A stretch of DNA of 64,000 nucleotides from assembly GCF_910596095.1 (NCBI RefSeq), contig NC_056542.1, positions 28,588,957 to 28,652,956 of the forward strand, in the 5' to 3' direction. This DNA comes from Thunnus maccoyii (lineage: Eukaryota; Chordata; Actinopteri; Scombriformes; Scombridae). The notes beneath the pieces are model-generated. The model ran no database searches and had not been told where the DNA came from. It saw only the letters and a program-made list of their open reading frames with translations. Every line of letters starts with the position of its first letter. Position 1 is the stretch's first letter. Of the stretch, positions 41,601 through 56,280 are shown one piece after another. The position numbers and the translations under genes were made by a program.

Positions 41601-44455
41601 AGTTGCTTTCAGGGGAAACGCTATGAGAAAGCCAAATGACAAACTAAGTTAGTGACTAGCTGGTGAACACAGTGAAGCATTTGGATATTTTTCTCAGGAG
41701 TTAGTGGAGTCAACAGAGTAAAAAGAGAGTGAATATTGAACATTCATCGGGTGCACAGAAACATGACTCCAAATGAATATTTATGTTGCTCTGTGTCTGC
41801 TGGATGCATAAATAAGCAATTGTTTGCTTACACGTTTGACATCTGAACTTTATAAGGTGATAATATGTCAGTGTTGTTTTCACAGATTTTTCCATGGCCC
41901 CCAAGTAGCCAAAAGGTCAATTAATACTGCTGTAAAAGCAGACACATTTCTAACACCACACTGTTGTGTGGAACTGAAAACACTCTAGAAAAAGACTGTC
42001 TGAAGCAAAGTGTGTATACTTAGTGCAGACTTTAAACAGCTGTGTAATTTACTAATTCATTGCTAATGTGGCAAAATAAAAGAATGAGACTTGAGTGTAG
42101 TGCAGTACACCATAGAACATATATACTGCAAACATGCTCTCATAGTCACATGCTGTTCTTAATGCATGTGACACTCAAACACATTCTGCTGCCCATACAT
42201 GCAGTGATAAACATCTTTCTATCCACATCTATAACATCCTTATACATGATACAGTTACATGATTGTCTTTCTTTGTAAATTACTCTAAAGCCTCACAACT
42301 CAGTGGTGTTAAGTGTTTCGTAACTTGCCTTCTCTATTATGCTCTCGTTGCCTCAACATTGAGCTTTACACTAAATGGATTCCACCCAGGGACACTGAGA
42401 TGAAAAGGCTGAAAGAAATACTTTGGGCCTCATTCACAAACAGTGCTAATGCACAAATCTGAGTTTAAACCGTGAAAACTTAAACATTTCAAGCACAAAT
42501 CCAGGATTCATCAACATGTTTACCTGAATTTGTTCTTACCCTGTGAACAAATTTAGAACAGCCTTAGACCATGCCTACGCACAAATCATAAAAAATGATT
42601 GGGTCTAAATATACAACATTTAAAAACATGAAATTGCTAATAATACACCATTTATTTACTAATTATAAAATGAATAGCTAAGATGTCATTCATAAATCAT
42701 CATTACATCATAGATGTAATGAAATTATTAATATATTAATATAATTCCAACTTTTAGATGAGAATAGCTTGTATATCTGAATTTCCTTATTGGAATGTGA
42801 CAGCATCAGATGTGATATATGCAGCTGGTTAAGCAGCAGCCTGTTCAGTGTCCTCACAGCCTGACAGTTCAGTAGAGGTACAGGGACGACGCTCTGCTTT
42901 CACTACATCACAACCTGTTGTGGACAGAGATGAAAGACGATGCTCACCTGGCTCAGCAGTAGATATTTATTTCAAACAATTCCACAGATCTACAAATTTA
43001 CTAACTTTTTATTTTGTTACAAACGTAGTGCATGGTAGTGGTGCAACAGTTATGCAGGCTGTATACAGGATTCACAATCAGGCTCCAAACGGTTGGGCCA
43101 TTAACATGTTTACTAGCAAAATCTGCATTTTCTGGCTTCTACTTCTGAAACTATTGTTTGCATTTCACAAGCAGTAAAGTTTTTCTACATTTTTACCATC
43201 ACAGCCCTCTTTGCAATGATTGACAGCTCTCTCCACTGCTGCATCGCTTTCCTTATATAGAGAAATGGGGGCATGGTAGTATGCTTATTATCCATAGCGG
43301 GCATGCGCCTGTCAGTTGAGAATGATTCTGATTCACTAACATACACACGGTGGTAAGATCAAAATTGGCCAGAGTGCACATGTCATGAATCCAATGGTAG
43401 TTTTGTGTGCACACTTATCTTGTGCGCAAAGAACATTTCTAGCACTAGTGAATGAGACTGCACCAGTTTTTCTCTGGATTGTCTCATTTTTCCATAAACA
43501 AATGTTTTGCCTTCAGAAGAATTGCTAACATCACAATCACAATGGTCAACTAAATGTCTGAATACAATCCAAACCCAGATTCATCTGACTTGCTCTAAAC
43601 ATAGTTGACATCAGAGGACTTTGACAGGAATATAGAAATCTGATGATGAGACATTTCCTTTGAGTGTGTCTGATAGCTCTAACTGAATTTTCAGATGTTG
43701 ATTCGGGATCCTCCCACTGCGTTTGTTCTGTTCTCTTCAAGATAAAGAGTATTGAATAGAGAATATTAGATTATGTCAATACTGAATATGTCATGAAATA
43801 TCTTCTAATATATGCTCTATTGTGTCTGCAACAGGTGTACAAATGGACAGGTGACAACATGTTCTTCATCAAAGGAGATATGGACTCCTTAGCTTTTGGT
43901 GGAGGCAGGTGAGCTCAAGCTGCTTCTCAAGCTTTATGACAAAAATGCAACTTTTGTAGCAACATTATAAAGTTATTATTAGTCTCTGTCATTGAATCTG
44001 ATACAGTGTGAAAGTGCAGTGTGACATCCAGTATCCTGACAGATGATCATTGACTGTGCAGTGAAAGGACGGGGTTGGTTTGGGAACCAAAGGACCATTT
44101 TTTATGATAATCTAAAGATATGCAGTGATATGTCAAGCAATACACTTTCAAGTTAGGTAAAGTAAAATAATGCTATTAAAAAGTGTGATATGCTGCAGTA
44201 GCTGCTCTCATAGTGCAAAAGTAAGTTTGGTTCCCAGTAAAGATGCTACAGAAGATGTGAACCTGGAGAGAAGTTTGTGGCCACCTGATTTAAGTTCATT
44301 TTCCTTTCTTGTCTTTCAGTGGTGAGTTTGGCCTGTGGCTGGACGGAGACCTTTACCACGGCAGGAGTCACTCCTGTAAAACATTTGGGAACCCCATGCT
44401 GTCAAAAAAGGAGGATTTCTATGTGCAGGACATAGAGATCTGGGCTTTTGAATAA
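10110..44455 (+). CDS. oxr1: oxr1, oxidation resistance protein 1 (5'-partial; 13 coding exons)
   Basis: Spliced CDS: 10110-10217, 11940-12053, 21644-21796, 23910-24094, 27529-28208, 31056-31221, 34536-34701, 37867-37947, 39345-39473, 40834-40986, 41119-41214, 43835-43908, 44320-44455. These 2,241 nt encode 746 residues plus TAA, and every junction keeps frame. In-window residues 1-60 form a LysM-type domain (key run [18 protein letters not shown]). Residues about 105-185 form a GRAM-like domain ([24 protein letters not shown]). Residues about 187-410 are an acidic Ser/Thr/Pro-rich linker. Residues about 580-746 form the TLDc domain, ending DIEIWAFE. This order is that of OXR1 and its paralogue NCOA7, and the residues match OXR1 better. 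OXR1 is known to protect cells from oxidative damage, and TLDc proteins bind the V-ATPase. Teleosts carry oxr1a and oxr1b, and which one this is was not resolved. The first exon here begins in frame after an acceptor, so the true N-terminus lies upstream and was not found. Confidence 0.97.
10218..11264. other. oxr1 intron sequence
   Basis: No gene or clear repeat seen. A G run (10421-10428) and T runs occur. Confidence 0.5.
11265..11530 (+). repeat. dispersed repeat family B (aaggaatag...ctgggaaataag), long copy
   Basis: It begins aaggaatagttttgacagac and includes ccacaacttgtcgtttttac and ctttggacagagccaagcta, then ttatgctaagctaactgtct. This is a very common teleost element. Short relatives are at 49412-49470 and 50489-50654. 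Confidence 0.65.
11545..11618 (-). repeat. dispersed repeat family D, fragment on - strand
   Basis: The sequence gacagattaatcaataat...ctttagttgcagccct is the reverse complement of the agctgcaacgattaat end at 23110. Confidence 0.55.
11829..11849. repeat. (GA)n microsatellite
   Basis: About 10 GA units in the intron 90 bp before an oxr1 acceptor. Confidence 0.85.
11940..12053 (+). CDS. oxr1: oxr1 exon, end of LysM domain and Ser/Pro linker
   Basis: Starts [13 protein letters not shown] directly after a tttgcag acceptor and continues with a Ser-Pro-rich run typical of OXR1. The donor is taken as gtatgt at 12054. An alternative donor (gtgacg) after 12047 would shorten the exon by two codons and keep frame. 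Confidence 0.92.
12054..21643. other. large oxr1 intron (9.6 kb)
   Basis: No exon was recognised. Long open frames here (14271-14873, 19696-20619 and 14027-14416 on the - strand) are low-complexity or lack family resemblance. It contains (TG)n at about 14764-14802, pyrimidine-rich tracts at 19785-20350, and a stretch at 18270-18330 that resembles a dispersed repeat. Confidence 0.55.
14764..14802. repeat. (TG)n microsatellite
   Basis: About 19 TG units. Confidence 0.9.
21644..21796 (+). CDS. oxr1: oxr1 exon, entry to GRAM-like domain
   Basis: 51 codons between cacag and gtaaga, phase 0. It contains [20 protein letters not shown], a hallmark of OXR1 that leads into the GRAM-like domain. Confidence 0.96.
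21797..23107. other. oxr1 intron sequence
   Basis: AT-rich. No gene or RNA seen before the family D repeat. Confidence 0.5.
23108..23350 (+). repeat. dispersed repeat family D, best copy
   Basis: It opens agctgcaacgattaatggat and continues with tcaaatgtgaagatttgctg and cagacaaaacaagacatttg. This is a widespread fish element with related fragments at 8620, 9700 and 11545 in this window. Confidence 0.65.
23351..23909. other. oxr1 intron with (AC)n at 23606-23637
   Basis: Noncoding. A dinucleotide tract of about 16 units is the only structured feature. Confidence 0.5.
23910..24094 (+). CDS. oxr1: oxr1 exon, core of GRAM-like domain
   Basis: 185 nt from a tttccag acceptor to a gtaaga donor. 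It reads [20 protein letters not shown] and [20 protein letters not shown]. The exon ends with two bases of an Asp codon completed by the next exon. Confidence 0.96.
24095..24995. other. oxr1 intron sequence
   Basis: No gene seen. A CT-rich tract lies at about 24800-24865. Confidence 0.5.
25000..26320 (+). mobile_element. degenerate LINE (non-LTR retrotransposon, L2-like) reverse transcriptase relic
   Basis: Two broken frames show LINE text. The first has [25 protein letters not shown] and [10 protein letters not shown] (25080-25240). The second has [20 protein letters not shown] and [11 protein letters not shown] (25797-25920). The catalytic YADD box is degraded (about CYTDN, near 25455). 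Frameshifts, in-frame stops and a missing stretch between the two frames make it inactive. The 3' end ggtgctatgtaaataaagtt and a (TTTC)n-type tail at 26302-26317 fit an L2/CR1-type terminus. The clade is assigned by eye. Confidence 0.8.
26321..26868. other. oxr1 intron sequence
   Basis: No gene seen. A poly-T run lies at about 26796-26811. Confidence 0.5.
26870..26998. repeat. long inverted repeat (foldback) in oxr1 intron
   Basis: The left arm at 26870-26921 (cttgataaaaagagatttcc, then atctatgcag and atttcacttt) is the near-perfect reverse complement of the right arm at 26947-26998. About 25 nt separate them. The transcript would form a hairpin of about 50 bp. It resembles a foldback/MITE-type insertion. 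Confidence 0.8.
26999..27528. other. oxr1 intron sequence
   Basis: AT-rich and noncoding up to the acceptor of the large linker exon. Confidence 0.5.
27529..28208 (+). CDS. oxr1: oxr1 large exon, acidic Ser/Thr/Pro-rich linker
   Basis: A 680-nt exon encoding about 226 residues. The first third carries the conserved OXR1 stretch [17 protein letters not shown] followed by [15 protein letters not shown]. The rest is low-complexity Ser/Thr/Ala/Pro/Glu with no domain I recognise. It is GC-rich compared with the flanking introns. The open frame runs on a further 56 nt past the gtaaac donor before stopping. Phase 1 at the donor matches the next exon. Confidence 0.93.
28209..31055. other. oxr1 intron (2.8 kb)
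   Basis: Contains the repeat at about 29190-29490 and a short repeat tail at about 30120-30160. No other structure was recognised. Confidence 0.5.
29190..29490. repeat. fish dispersed repeat (ccttgctcaagggcaca type)
   Basis: The core ggttaagggccttgctcaag with a downstream ccactgcttaacccc is a recurrent teleost repeat signature. Edges are approximate. Confidence 0.6.
31056..31221 (+). CDS. oxr1: oxr1 exon, [11 protein letters not shown] segment
   Basis: 166 nt encoding [20 protein letters not shown] and [16 protein letters not shown]. This is the highly conserved region between linker and TLDc domain in OXR1/NCOA7. Acceptor ttcag, donor gtcagt. Confidence 0.96.
31222..32590. other. oxr1 intron sequence with (AC)n at 31624-31643
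   Basis: Noncoding. Only the dinucleotide tract stands out. Confidence 0.5.
32598..33600. mobile_element. 1-kb DNA transposon-like element with GGGCCTCAT termini (Harbinger-like)
   Basis: Perfect 9-bp terminal inverted repeats: GGGCCTCAT at 32598-32606 and ATGAGGCCC at 33592-33600. They are flanked by a 3-bp direct repeat ATT (32595-32597 and 33601-33603), as expected for PIF/Harbinger insertions. No transposase frame is seen inside, so it is non-autonomous. The superfamily is inferred from TSD length and terminus. Confidence 0.65.
33604..34535. other. oxr1 intron, with family C repeat fragment at about 34131-34200
   Basis: The stretch atattaacaatggatcaaat with preceding aaagttgctctaatcagt resembles the first part of repeat family C (41392 and 58995). 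Nothing else was recognised. Confidence 0.45.
34536..34701 (+). CDS. oxr1: oxr1 exon, [13 protein letters not shown] segment
   Basis: 166 nt with tctag acceptor and gtaagg donor. It encodes [33 protein letters not shown] and KEWE, in line with OXR1. The last codon is complete (phase 0). Confidence 0.95.
34702..35989. other. oxr1 intron sequence
   Basis: AT-rich and noncoding. A poly-T run lies at about 35379-35388. Confidence 0.5.
35990..36228 (+). promoter_or_regulatory. candidate internal promoter / 5'UTR of the short oxr1 isoform
   Basis: The interval holds a CCAAT box (ccaccaatagg, about 36006-36016), an inverted CCAAT (attgg, about 36049-36053) and a CRE-like TGATGTCA a few bases further on. 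The candidate ATG exon at 36229 follows. No TATA box is evident. This pattern suits a TATA-less promoter but is suggestive only. Confidence 0.35.
36229..36285 (+). CDS. oxr1: candidate alternative first coding exon of a short oxr1 (TLDc-only) isoform
   Basis: The ATG at 36229 (gacATGt, purine at -3) opens 19 codons, [19 protein letters not shown], ending at a strong gtatgt donor in phase 0. The next oxr1 exon (37867) also begins in phase 0 with [12 protein letters not shown]. Splicing the two would give a 241-residue protein of linker plus TLDc domain. Short TLDc-only isoforms from internal promoters are known for OXR1 and NCOA7. CCAAT-type boxes lie about 180-220 bp upstream. That this exon is used is inference. 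A 5'-end transcript or orthologue comparison would decide it. Confidence 0.5.
36286..37866. other. oxr1 intron downstream of the candidate internal first exon
   Basis: A (TTG)n run lies at about 36337-36352, poly-A of about 18 at 36905-36922, and GCTAGC/CTAGC-rich text at 36366-36392. No coding sequence. Confidence 0.5.
37867..37947 (+). CDS. oxr1: oxr1 exon, [15 protein letters not shown] segment
   Basis: 27 codons from an accag acceptor to a gtgccc donor, phase 0. It encodes [20 protein letters not shown] and CKRLQ. This would be the first exon shared by the long and candidate short isoforms. Confidence 0.95.
37948..39344. other. oxr1 intron sequence
   Basis: No exon, RNA gene or clear repeat recognised. 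Confidence 0.5.
39345..39473 (+). CDS. oxr1: oxr1 exon upstream of TLDc core
   Basis: 43 codons between atag and gtagac: [13 protein letters not shown]...EPETFKPNL...[11 protein letters not shown]. It matches the OXR1 stretch just before the TLDc core. Confidence 0.95.
39474..40833. other. oxr1 intron sequence
   Basis: Noncoding. Ends in a T-rich polypyrimidine tract before the TLDc exon. Confidence 0.5.
40834..40986 (+). CDS. oxr1: oxr1 exon, TLDc domain part 1
   Basis: 51 codons with [39 protein letters not shown] and DGQ, the start of the TLDc domain. Acceptor cacag, donor gtaagc, phase 0. Confidence 0.97.
41119..41214 (+). CDS. oxr1: oxr1 exon, TLDc domain part 2
   Basis: 32 codons encoding [20 protein letters not shown] and [12 protein letters not shown]. 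These include the FGA and FYGTGE motifs typical of TLDc proteins. Acceptor ctccag, donor gtacac. Confidence 0.97.
41392..41940 (+). repeat. dispersed repeat family C, copy 1
   Basis: It shares with 58995-59475 an ordered series of motifs: caatgggtcaaatcact...tgtgtaatgt, gactagctggtgaaca-like text, aatgaatatttatgt, tgctggatgcataaat, caattgtttgcttacac, cccccaagtag and tactgct. Same strand, about 550 bp, class unknown. Confidence 0.7.
42425..43460. mobile_element. second element with GGGCCTCATTCAC-type termini
   Basis: Left end GGGCCTCATTCAC (42425-42437). Right end GTGAATGAGAC (43448-43458) is its imperfect inverse. The length of about 1 kb and the terminus match the element at 32598-33600. 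No target-site duplication is clear. No transposase frame is seen. Confidence 0.5.
43835..43908 (+). CDS. oxr1: oxr1 exon, TLDc domain part 3
   Basis: 74 nt, [20 protein letters not shown] followed by FGGG. Phase 2 donor (AG|gtgagc) joins the last exon. Confidence 0.97.
43909..44319. other. last oxr1 intron
   Basis: 411 bp, noncoding, nothing notable. Confidence 0.5.
44320..44455 (+). CDS. oxr1: oxr1 last coding exon, TLDc C-terminus
   Basis: Encodes [34 protein letters not shown] and [10 protein letters not shown], then TAA at 44453-44455. The [11 protein letters not shown] glycine-rich motif and C-terminal WAFE are diagnostic for OXR1/NCOA7. Confidence 0.97.
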
Positions 44456-46420
44456 CAAGACAGTGCACCACAGGGAAAGTCCTGCAAAAGGGCAAACCAA
44501 GGAGTCCTCCTCCTTAGAACTATGGCAACGTCCCAAACCTAACTGCACATCACCAGGGCTCCCCAGGGTGGAAGCCAGCTATCGGATGCTTGTTGTGCAT
44601 TACTACTGCAGTTATTACGGAGCTTTTTTTCTTTGTGAAAAATTACCTTTGTGTGTATCTTGTTACAGCCTTGTGCAGCCTCTTTGCAGAGTAGGGGGGA
44701 GTGTGTAAAGCAGTGAAAATCATGGTGAAAATACAGTGAGATGAGGTTGCATCCGAGGGATGAAGAGAGGGAAGCAGGGAAGGAGAGAAAGGTAAAAGGG
44801 ACCATCGGGCCTTGAAGAGGAAATGACCATCGGAGCTCCTCTCACCTGAGAGGTGGTGAAGATGATGGTGGCTGAGGTTTGGGACTGCTGTGAGAAGAGA
44901 GAACTGCCCTACTGGTCCAGATTGTGCATCTGAACTTTACAGAACCTCAAGGAATCCCCAGCACCCTCTCAAACCCCCTAGAACTTTGTTCATTCAGTAG
45001 GATGTTACTCACTGTGCTGTCAGCCTTGACGGAGAGAGACCCAGTTAGAGGAAGAGAAAGGCAAGCTAACAAAAAAGCTGAACACATTCCATTACTCTTG
45101 ATGGTGGTGGAGTGTCTGGTTTGTGGTAAAACACCGATTTACAAAATGCATCAGCAGCAGGATACGATGACACTTAGCTCAGAGAAGAGAATATTTGCTG
45201 TGGGGGGGGGACAGGTGAGTCTTTTTACAGTACAGTACAGTTTTGGGTTGTCTTCTGAGGCTAAACTATAGAGTATTGTGTATTGTAGTCCTCCTGTTGT
45301 TCACTGTCATAGCACACCATCTGAAAGCACATAGCTATAATCAGATCACCCATCGTCGTAATGTTCTGTTCAGTGGGTGTACGTGTGAGTCCAGCTAACA
45401 CCAGCTCCTCTCGCAGGATGCTGGCTGTACTGTTTGTAGACAGTAACGTGTTGCAATAGATTTGTGGAATATGCAAATAACTGTCATGTGACCTCAAATA
45501 CCCGCAGGTCGTGGCACTTTTGCCGCCACCTGTCGCTCTTTCAAGAGAGAAACTTGTAAAGCTTTTACGTCTTGATACACAGTTGCTTTTCTGGGTATCA
45601 TTTGAAAAGCCTGAGACGTGGTTAACTGTTTTACATGCATATATGACAATTATATATTGGTATATATGATTATATATGGATTTATATAATCATATATATT
45701 TTGCTGTTAAGTGTGACAGTGATCTATTTGTGCTGATATTTCAGCTGTTACAATATAATGTATATTACCCTGTAAATTAATGTTAAAATAGTAGATTTGT
45801 TCCATATATATATATATACACATACATATATATATATATCTATATATATATATATGAAAATGCTATATAAATATACATATATATAATAAAGTGTGGATTG
45901 GTGGGTTGCTTCTAGCACTTTAATCTGGTGTAAAAGCGTCAACGCCAGGTTCTTAGATTCTCTTAGCAGTAGCTGTACAGTACTTTTTTGTTTAGATCAT
46001 TAAGATGTTAACTGTTAGTAGAAAGCTTGCTGCTACCAATATCAATAAGGGTATGCCCTAATGCTCTGTGTGTCTAAAAAGGAGGATTACTTAAAGGTAG
46101 GAAGGGGGGTTGAACTTGTATAAACACGGCAGCAGGGCTCGGTTTCTCTCCTCATGTGGCTGTCAGGTGAGTCTCAGTCAGGTAGGTATGCAGGCAGGCA
46201 GACTGACTTCTGACAGGCAGATGATGGCAGGTGAAGGGAAGAGAGTACAGTGCGTAACCCTCCCCCAATGAGCTTTCTTCCCCCCTTTCTGGTCTTCCAC
46301 ACCAGTATTTGTGTCCTTGTGGAGAGTCACAAAGAATAATATGGATAATTCTTCCAATTATTTCACCAGAATACAATGTATCAGTGATGTATAAATAACA
46401 ATAAAGCTGAACTAATTGTT
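44456..46420 (+). other. oxr1 3' untranslated region with candidate poly(A) signals
   Basis: No coding potential follows the stop. AATAAA occurs at 45885-45890, just after an AT dinucleotide tract, and at 46400-46405 within ataacaataaagctg. Either could end the transcript. A G run sits at about 45201-45209. Confidence 0.6.
45800..45888. repeat. AT-rich microsatellite in oxr1 3'UTR
   Basis: Imperfect (TA)n / (TATACA)n tract directly upstream of an AATAAA. Confidence 0.8.
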
Positions 46421-48009
46421 GTAACCTGGGATATGTCTGAATTTGTCATGCTTCAACCTTTACTTAGTTACTTTTTAACATTACAGTCAGTTAATAGCCT
46501 AATAGAAGTATTAAGTGTTTTATCCTTCGTGGAGTCACTACTTCTGGACCATGTAGTTCCTGGTATATGGGGAATGACTACAGAATTTCACAGTGTCAAA
46601 TTAATAGATTTTTAAACCGTTGTTAAAGATACTTTATAAATTCATTTAATTAAAATCACATCAATAAAGGCATTAATAGTTTATTTTAGGTAACACACTG
46701 CTCACGCAACTCAAAGTGACCATGAAATGGAAACTAAATGTGCAAAGAAATAAATGGAATATGATAATCAGACAGGTGAAAATTTTTAAGTCTTTTAAGA
46801 TTAATTTTGTATTCAATGAAATTTATCATTTAAAGACCTAAATCTAATGATCATTTTAATATTTTGTTTACTTTGACATTTCTACTGTCTCATTTAAATG
46901 CAATTTTATTTCCTCAACATATAATTACTCAAATGTATCAGTTTATTAATGGATTGTTATTAAACACTGTAAAAGTCTAATTATTTTAGTGGCATACTAC
47001 AGACTCCATACAAGCTACAACTGAACGTGTCATTTCAATGACATTTGGAGACTCAGTAACTGAACATGGTTTGATGTTTACATACAGGAATGTGAGAAAT
47101 GGTCAAAAAGCCTGTATTTGTTTTGCCAGGTCTCTCTACACAACAGTATTCCACATCTGAGAGGGAGCCTGCCTGCTTGCCTGTAACAGAGTTCCTGTGG
47201 TCATTGAAAACCCTTGAAATTTACATCTTCAGTGACCTTAAAAGAGTCTCTTGACTTTTGTAGATGAAATATTCCACCAAGCTCACCAGTGGGCCTCTCT
47301 GTGTTAGTGAAAACACCTCATATCATGGAAACCCCACTGTTGATTATCAGTGTTGATGTAGCTACAGTTTAAAACTTATATCAAAAGGTGATTTGATGAG
47401 GCTCTATGTTATCAGCTGATGTCACCGGCAGTATATACATTTTAGATTTTCATTTCATCCAGCAAGTCCTTTTAAGTCCTTAGATTATACACACAAGTAT
47501 GGGCCCCGCTTTGATCAGTGGCCAACAGCTACATTTGCTGCAATATAATTTTAAAAAAGTTTTCAGCATTTAGTATTCCTCTGGATGTAAAAACCTCCAA
47601 TAAAAGATTAATGCCAAAACTAATTTTAAAAACTCAGCTTTCATTGTGCTCCAATAAAAAATCTCCTGAATTTCAAAGCTACAGAACAGCAGTGACTTAA
47701 TCCAGTCTATTGAGAGCCGAACTGTTAGAGGCAGGATAATAAACTGGGCTTTGATTGAAACAGGATGAAATCCTTCAGCTGTGAGTGAGCTCCATCTAAT
47801 GGTTGCATGTGTAAGTGTTGGTCCGCTATTGTTAAATTCACTTTACACTTACTTGCTGGTTTGCTCATTAACTGTCCCATGGGTCTAATCAATCCTTAAT
47901 AGTAGATGATGTACTATCAGTAAAATTAATTGTGTAATTATACAAATTATCCAATAACAATTTATCAGGGGAAACCTGCTCTAAAACCAGTAAACTGAAA
48001 CACAAGTCT
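46421..48009. other. convergent intergenic spacer between oxr1 and sqle
   Basis: AT-rich, about 1.6 kb, with no convincing ORF, RNA gene or repeat that I recognise. The spacer separates the 3' ends of two convergent genes. Confidence 0.6.
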
Positions 48010-48025
48010 GGTTTGTTATGTATGT

Positions 48026-49153
48026 TTTATTTAATGGCCCATCAAGCCCAACACAACAGAGCAGAGCAGCTGTGGTGATTTACAGTTCAGGAGCTCCTAG
48101 TCTGTGTCAGCTCAGGAGAAACAACACCTGAGCATCATCTGTTGACTCGGTCCTGATTTGAGCATCATTCCTTCCATCTCGGGTCCCAGTTAAACCCAAA
48201 CATCCCCCCAGGCATCACGCTGTGTCAAGTCTTTACTGACATCCAGCAGGACTGAAAAAGTGCAGGGATCATTGTTGGGTTCTGGGATTATAGTCTTGTC
48301 AGCTGCACCGTCAGCATGTTTCAGACTGACTGTAGGCACCAAAATGTGTTACAAAAAAAGTCCCTTATTGCAATATATAAAGATCAACAGTCACAGAGAG
48401 AAAGGCAGGAGATGATCCTCTGAGCAAACAGTGTGAACACATAAAGTCGTGCAGACATTTCTCAACTAATAAGGCTGAAAATGTACAAGAGAAGTATCAT
48501 TTTGTATAAATTACAACGTTAAGATAACTTTTTAGAAAGCTTCTGTCTTATGACATCCCATCATCAGTGCTTTAGATTCACAATTATTCTTGTATTAACG
48601 TACATCATCATTACAGAAGGATCCTCATATTAAATACAGCCCAAATTAGCTCTACAAGAAAATATACCAGCAGGAAAGTGGCTTTATCTCAAAGTCATTA
48701 TTAAGAAATTCGGATGCCATGTTCCACATGGCAATTATACAAGGCAGGAATAATTCCACAGCACTGAATATTCAGTGTAATTCAGGGTGTGAGCTAATAT
48801 ACTGAACGTTACAAGCCTCGAGCATAAAACTGTGGGCAAGCACAAACAGCTACACCAAGGCATTGATGCAAATATTTCCAAATGGAAAAAGGCAGTAAAC
48901 AGGACATAAAGACAATGGCAACATCTCCAGCTGTCAGTAAGGCAGGGGCATAAGATAGAAAATCCTCATTGGTAAAATCATTAAGTTTGAGATGACAACA
49001 GTGCCTTATTCAGTGGTTGGACAAACATGACAGCTACTGAAAAATACCAACGTTTGTTTTGCTTTTCCTAATTAAGCCATACAGCTCATATAGAGTTTGG
49101 TCTATGTGTGTCCAGATGTAATACAGCATGTACAGATTTCCATATGAAGCTCC
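48026..49153 (-). other. sqle 3'UTR with poly(A) signal
   Basis: About 1.1 kb after the stop. TTTATT at 48026-48031 on the + strand is an AATAAA on the - strand and the likely polyadenylation signal. No other coding sequence is seen. Confidence 0.6.
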
Positions 49154-55835
<6,682 letters not shown>

Positions 55836-56139
55836 CTTTTTGGATGTAAAAAAAAGTTTTTAAAAAAATAAAAAAAATTCAAACTGATGGTGATGGTGAA
55901 AGAGCAATACTGAGAAGCAGGTTTTCTTTAAGCTGACCAAAAAATCACCATGCACTAAAAATAATTAATAATTTTTCTTCATCGGGATATTGTTTCTCAG
56001 GTGCTCCAAAATCAAGTCAACCGAGCCAAAATAAACTGTTACTTCAGTGCCTCATGATAATTTGTTCACCAGCAGACAGTCGGAGCGATGCTGCATATTT
56101 TATGCTAATGAGAAAGACGGACTACTTCGGATTCGGTGG

Positions 56140-56280
56140 TTTCACATCCCGCCTCCTTTACAGCTCAACCCTCCAATCAGGAGTGACGTGCCGGTGAGCA
56201 GAGCTCACGCTATCCACCGATTGGACAACCGCAGCGGCACTCGGCCTCCCTTCGGCCGCTGATTGGACAGCTGACTGGCA
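56140..56280 (-). promoter_or_regulatory. sqle promoter candidate with NF-Y-type and CRE-like sites
   Basis: About 300-450 bp upstream of the sqle ATG the sequence turns GC-rich. It carries CCAATCAG (56173-56180), ATTGG (56220-56224), ATTGG (56262-56266) and TGACGTG (56184-56190). NF-Y boxes next to sterol regulatory elements are the known logic of SREBP2-driven cholesterol genes, including SQLE. A clear canonical SRE was not identified. A candidate GC-rich stretch lies at 56143-56156. Confidence 0.5.

Noticed and set aside
42848..43177. 109-codon frame inside the second GGGCCTCAT element
   Set aside because: No transposase motif is visible, so it is taken as chance.
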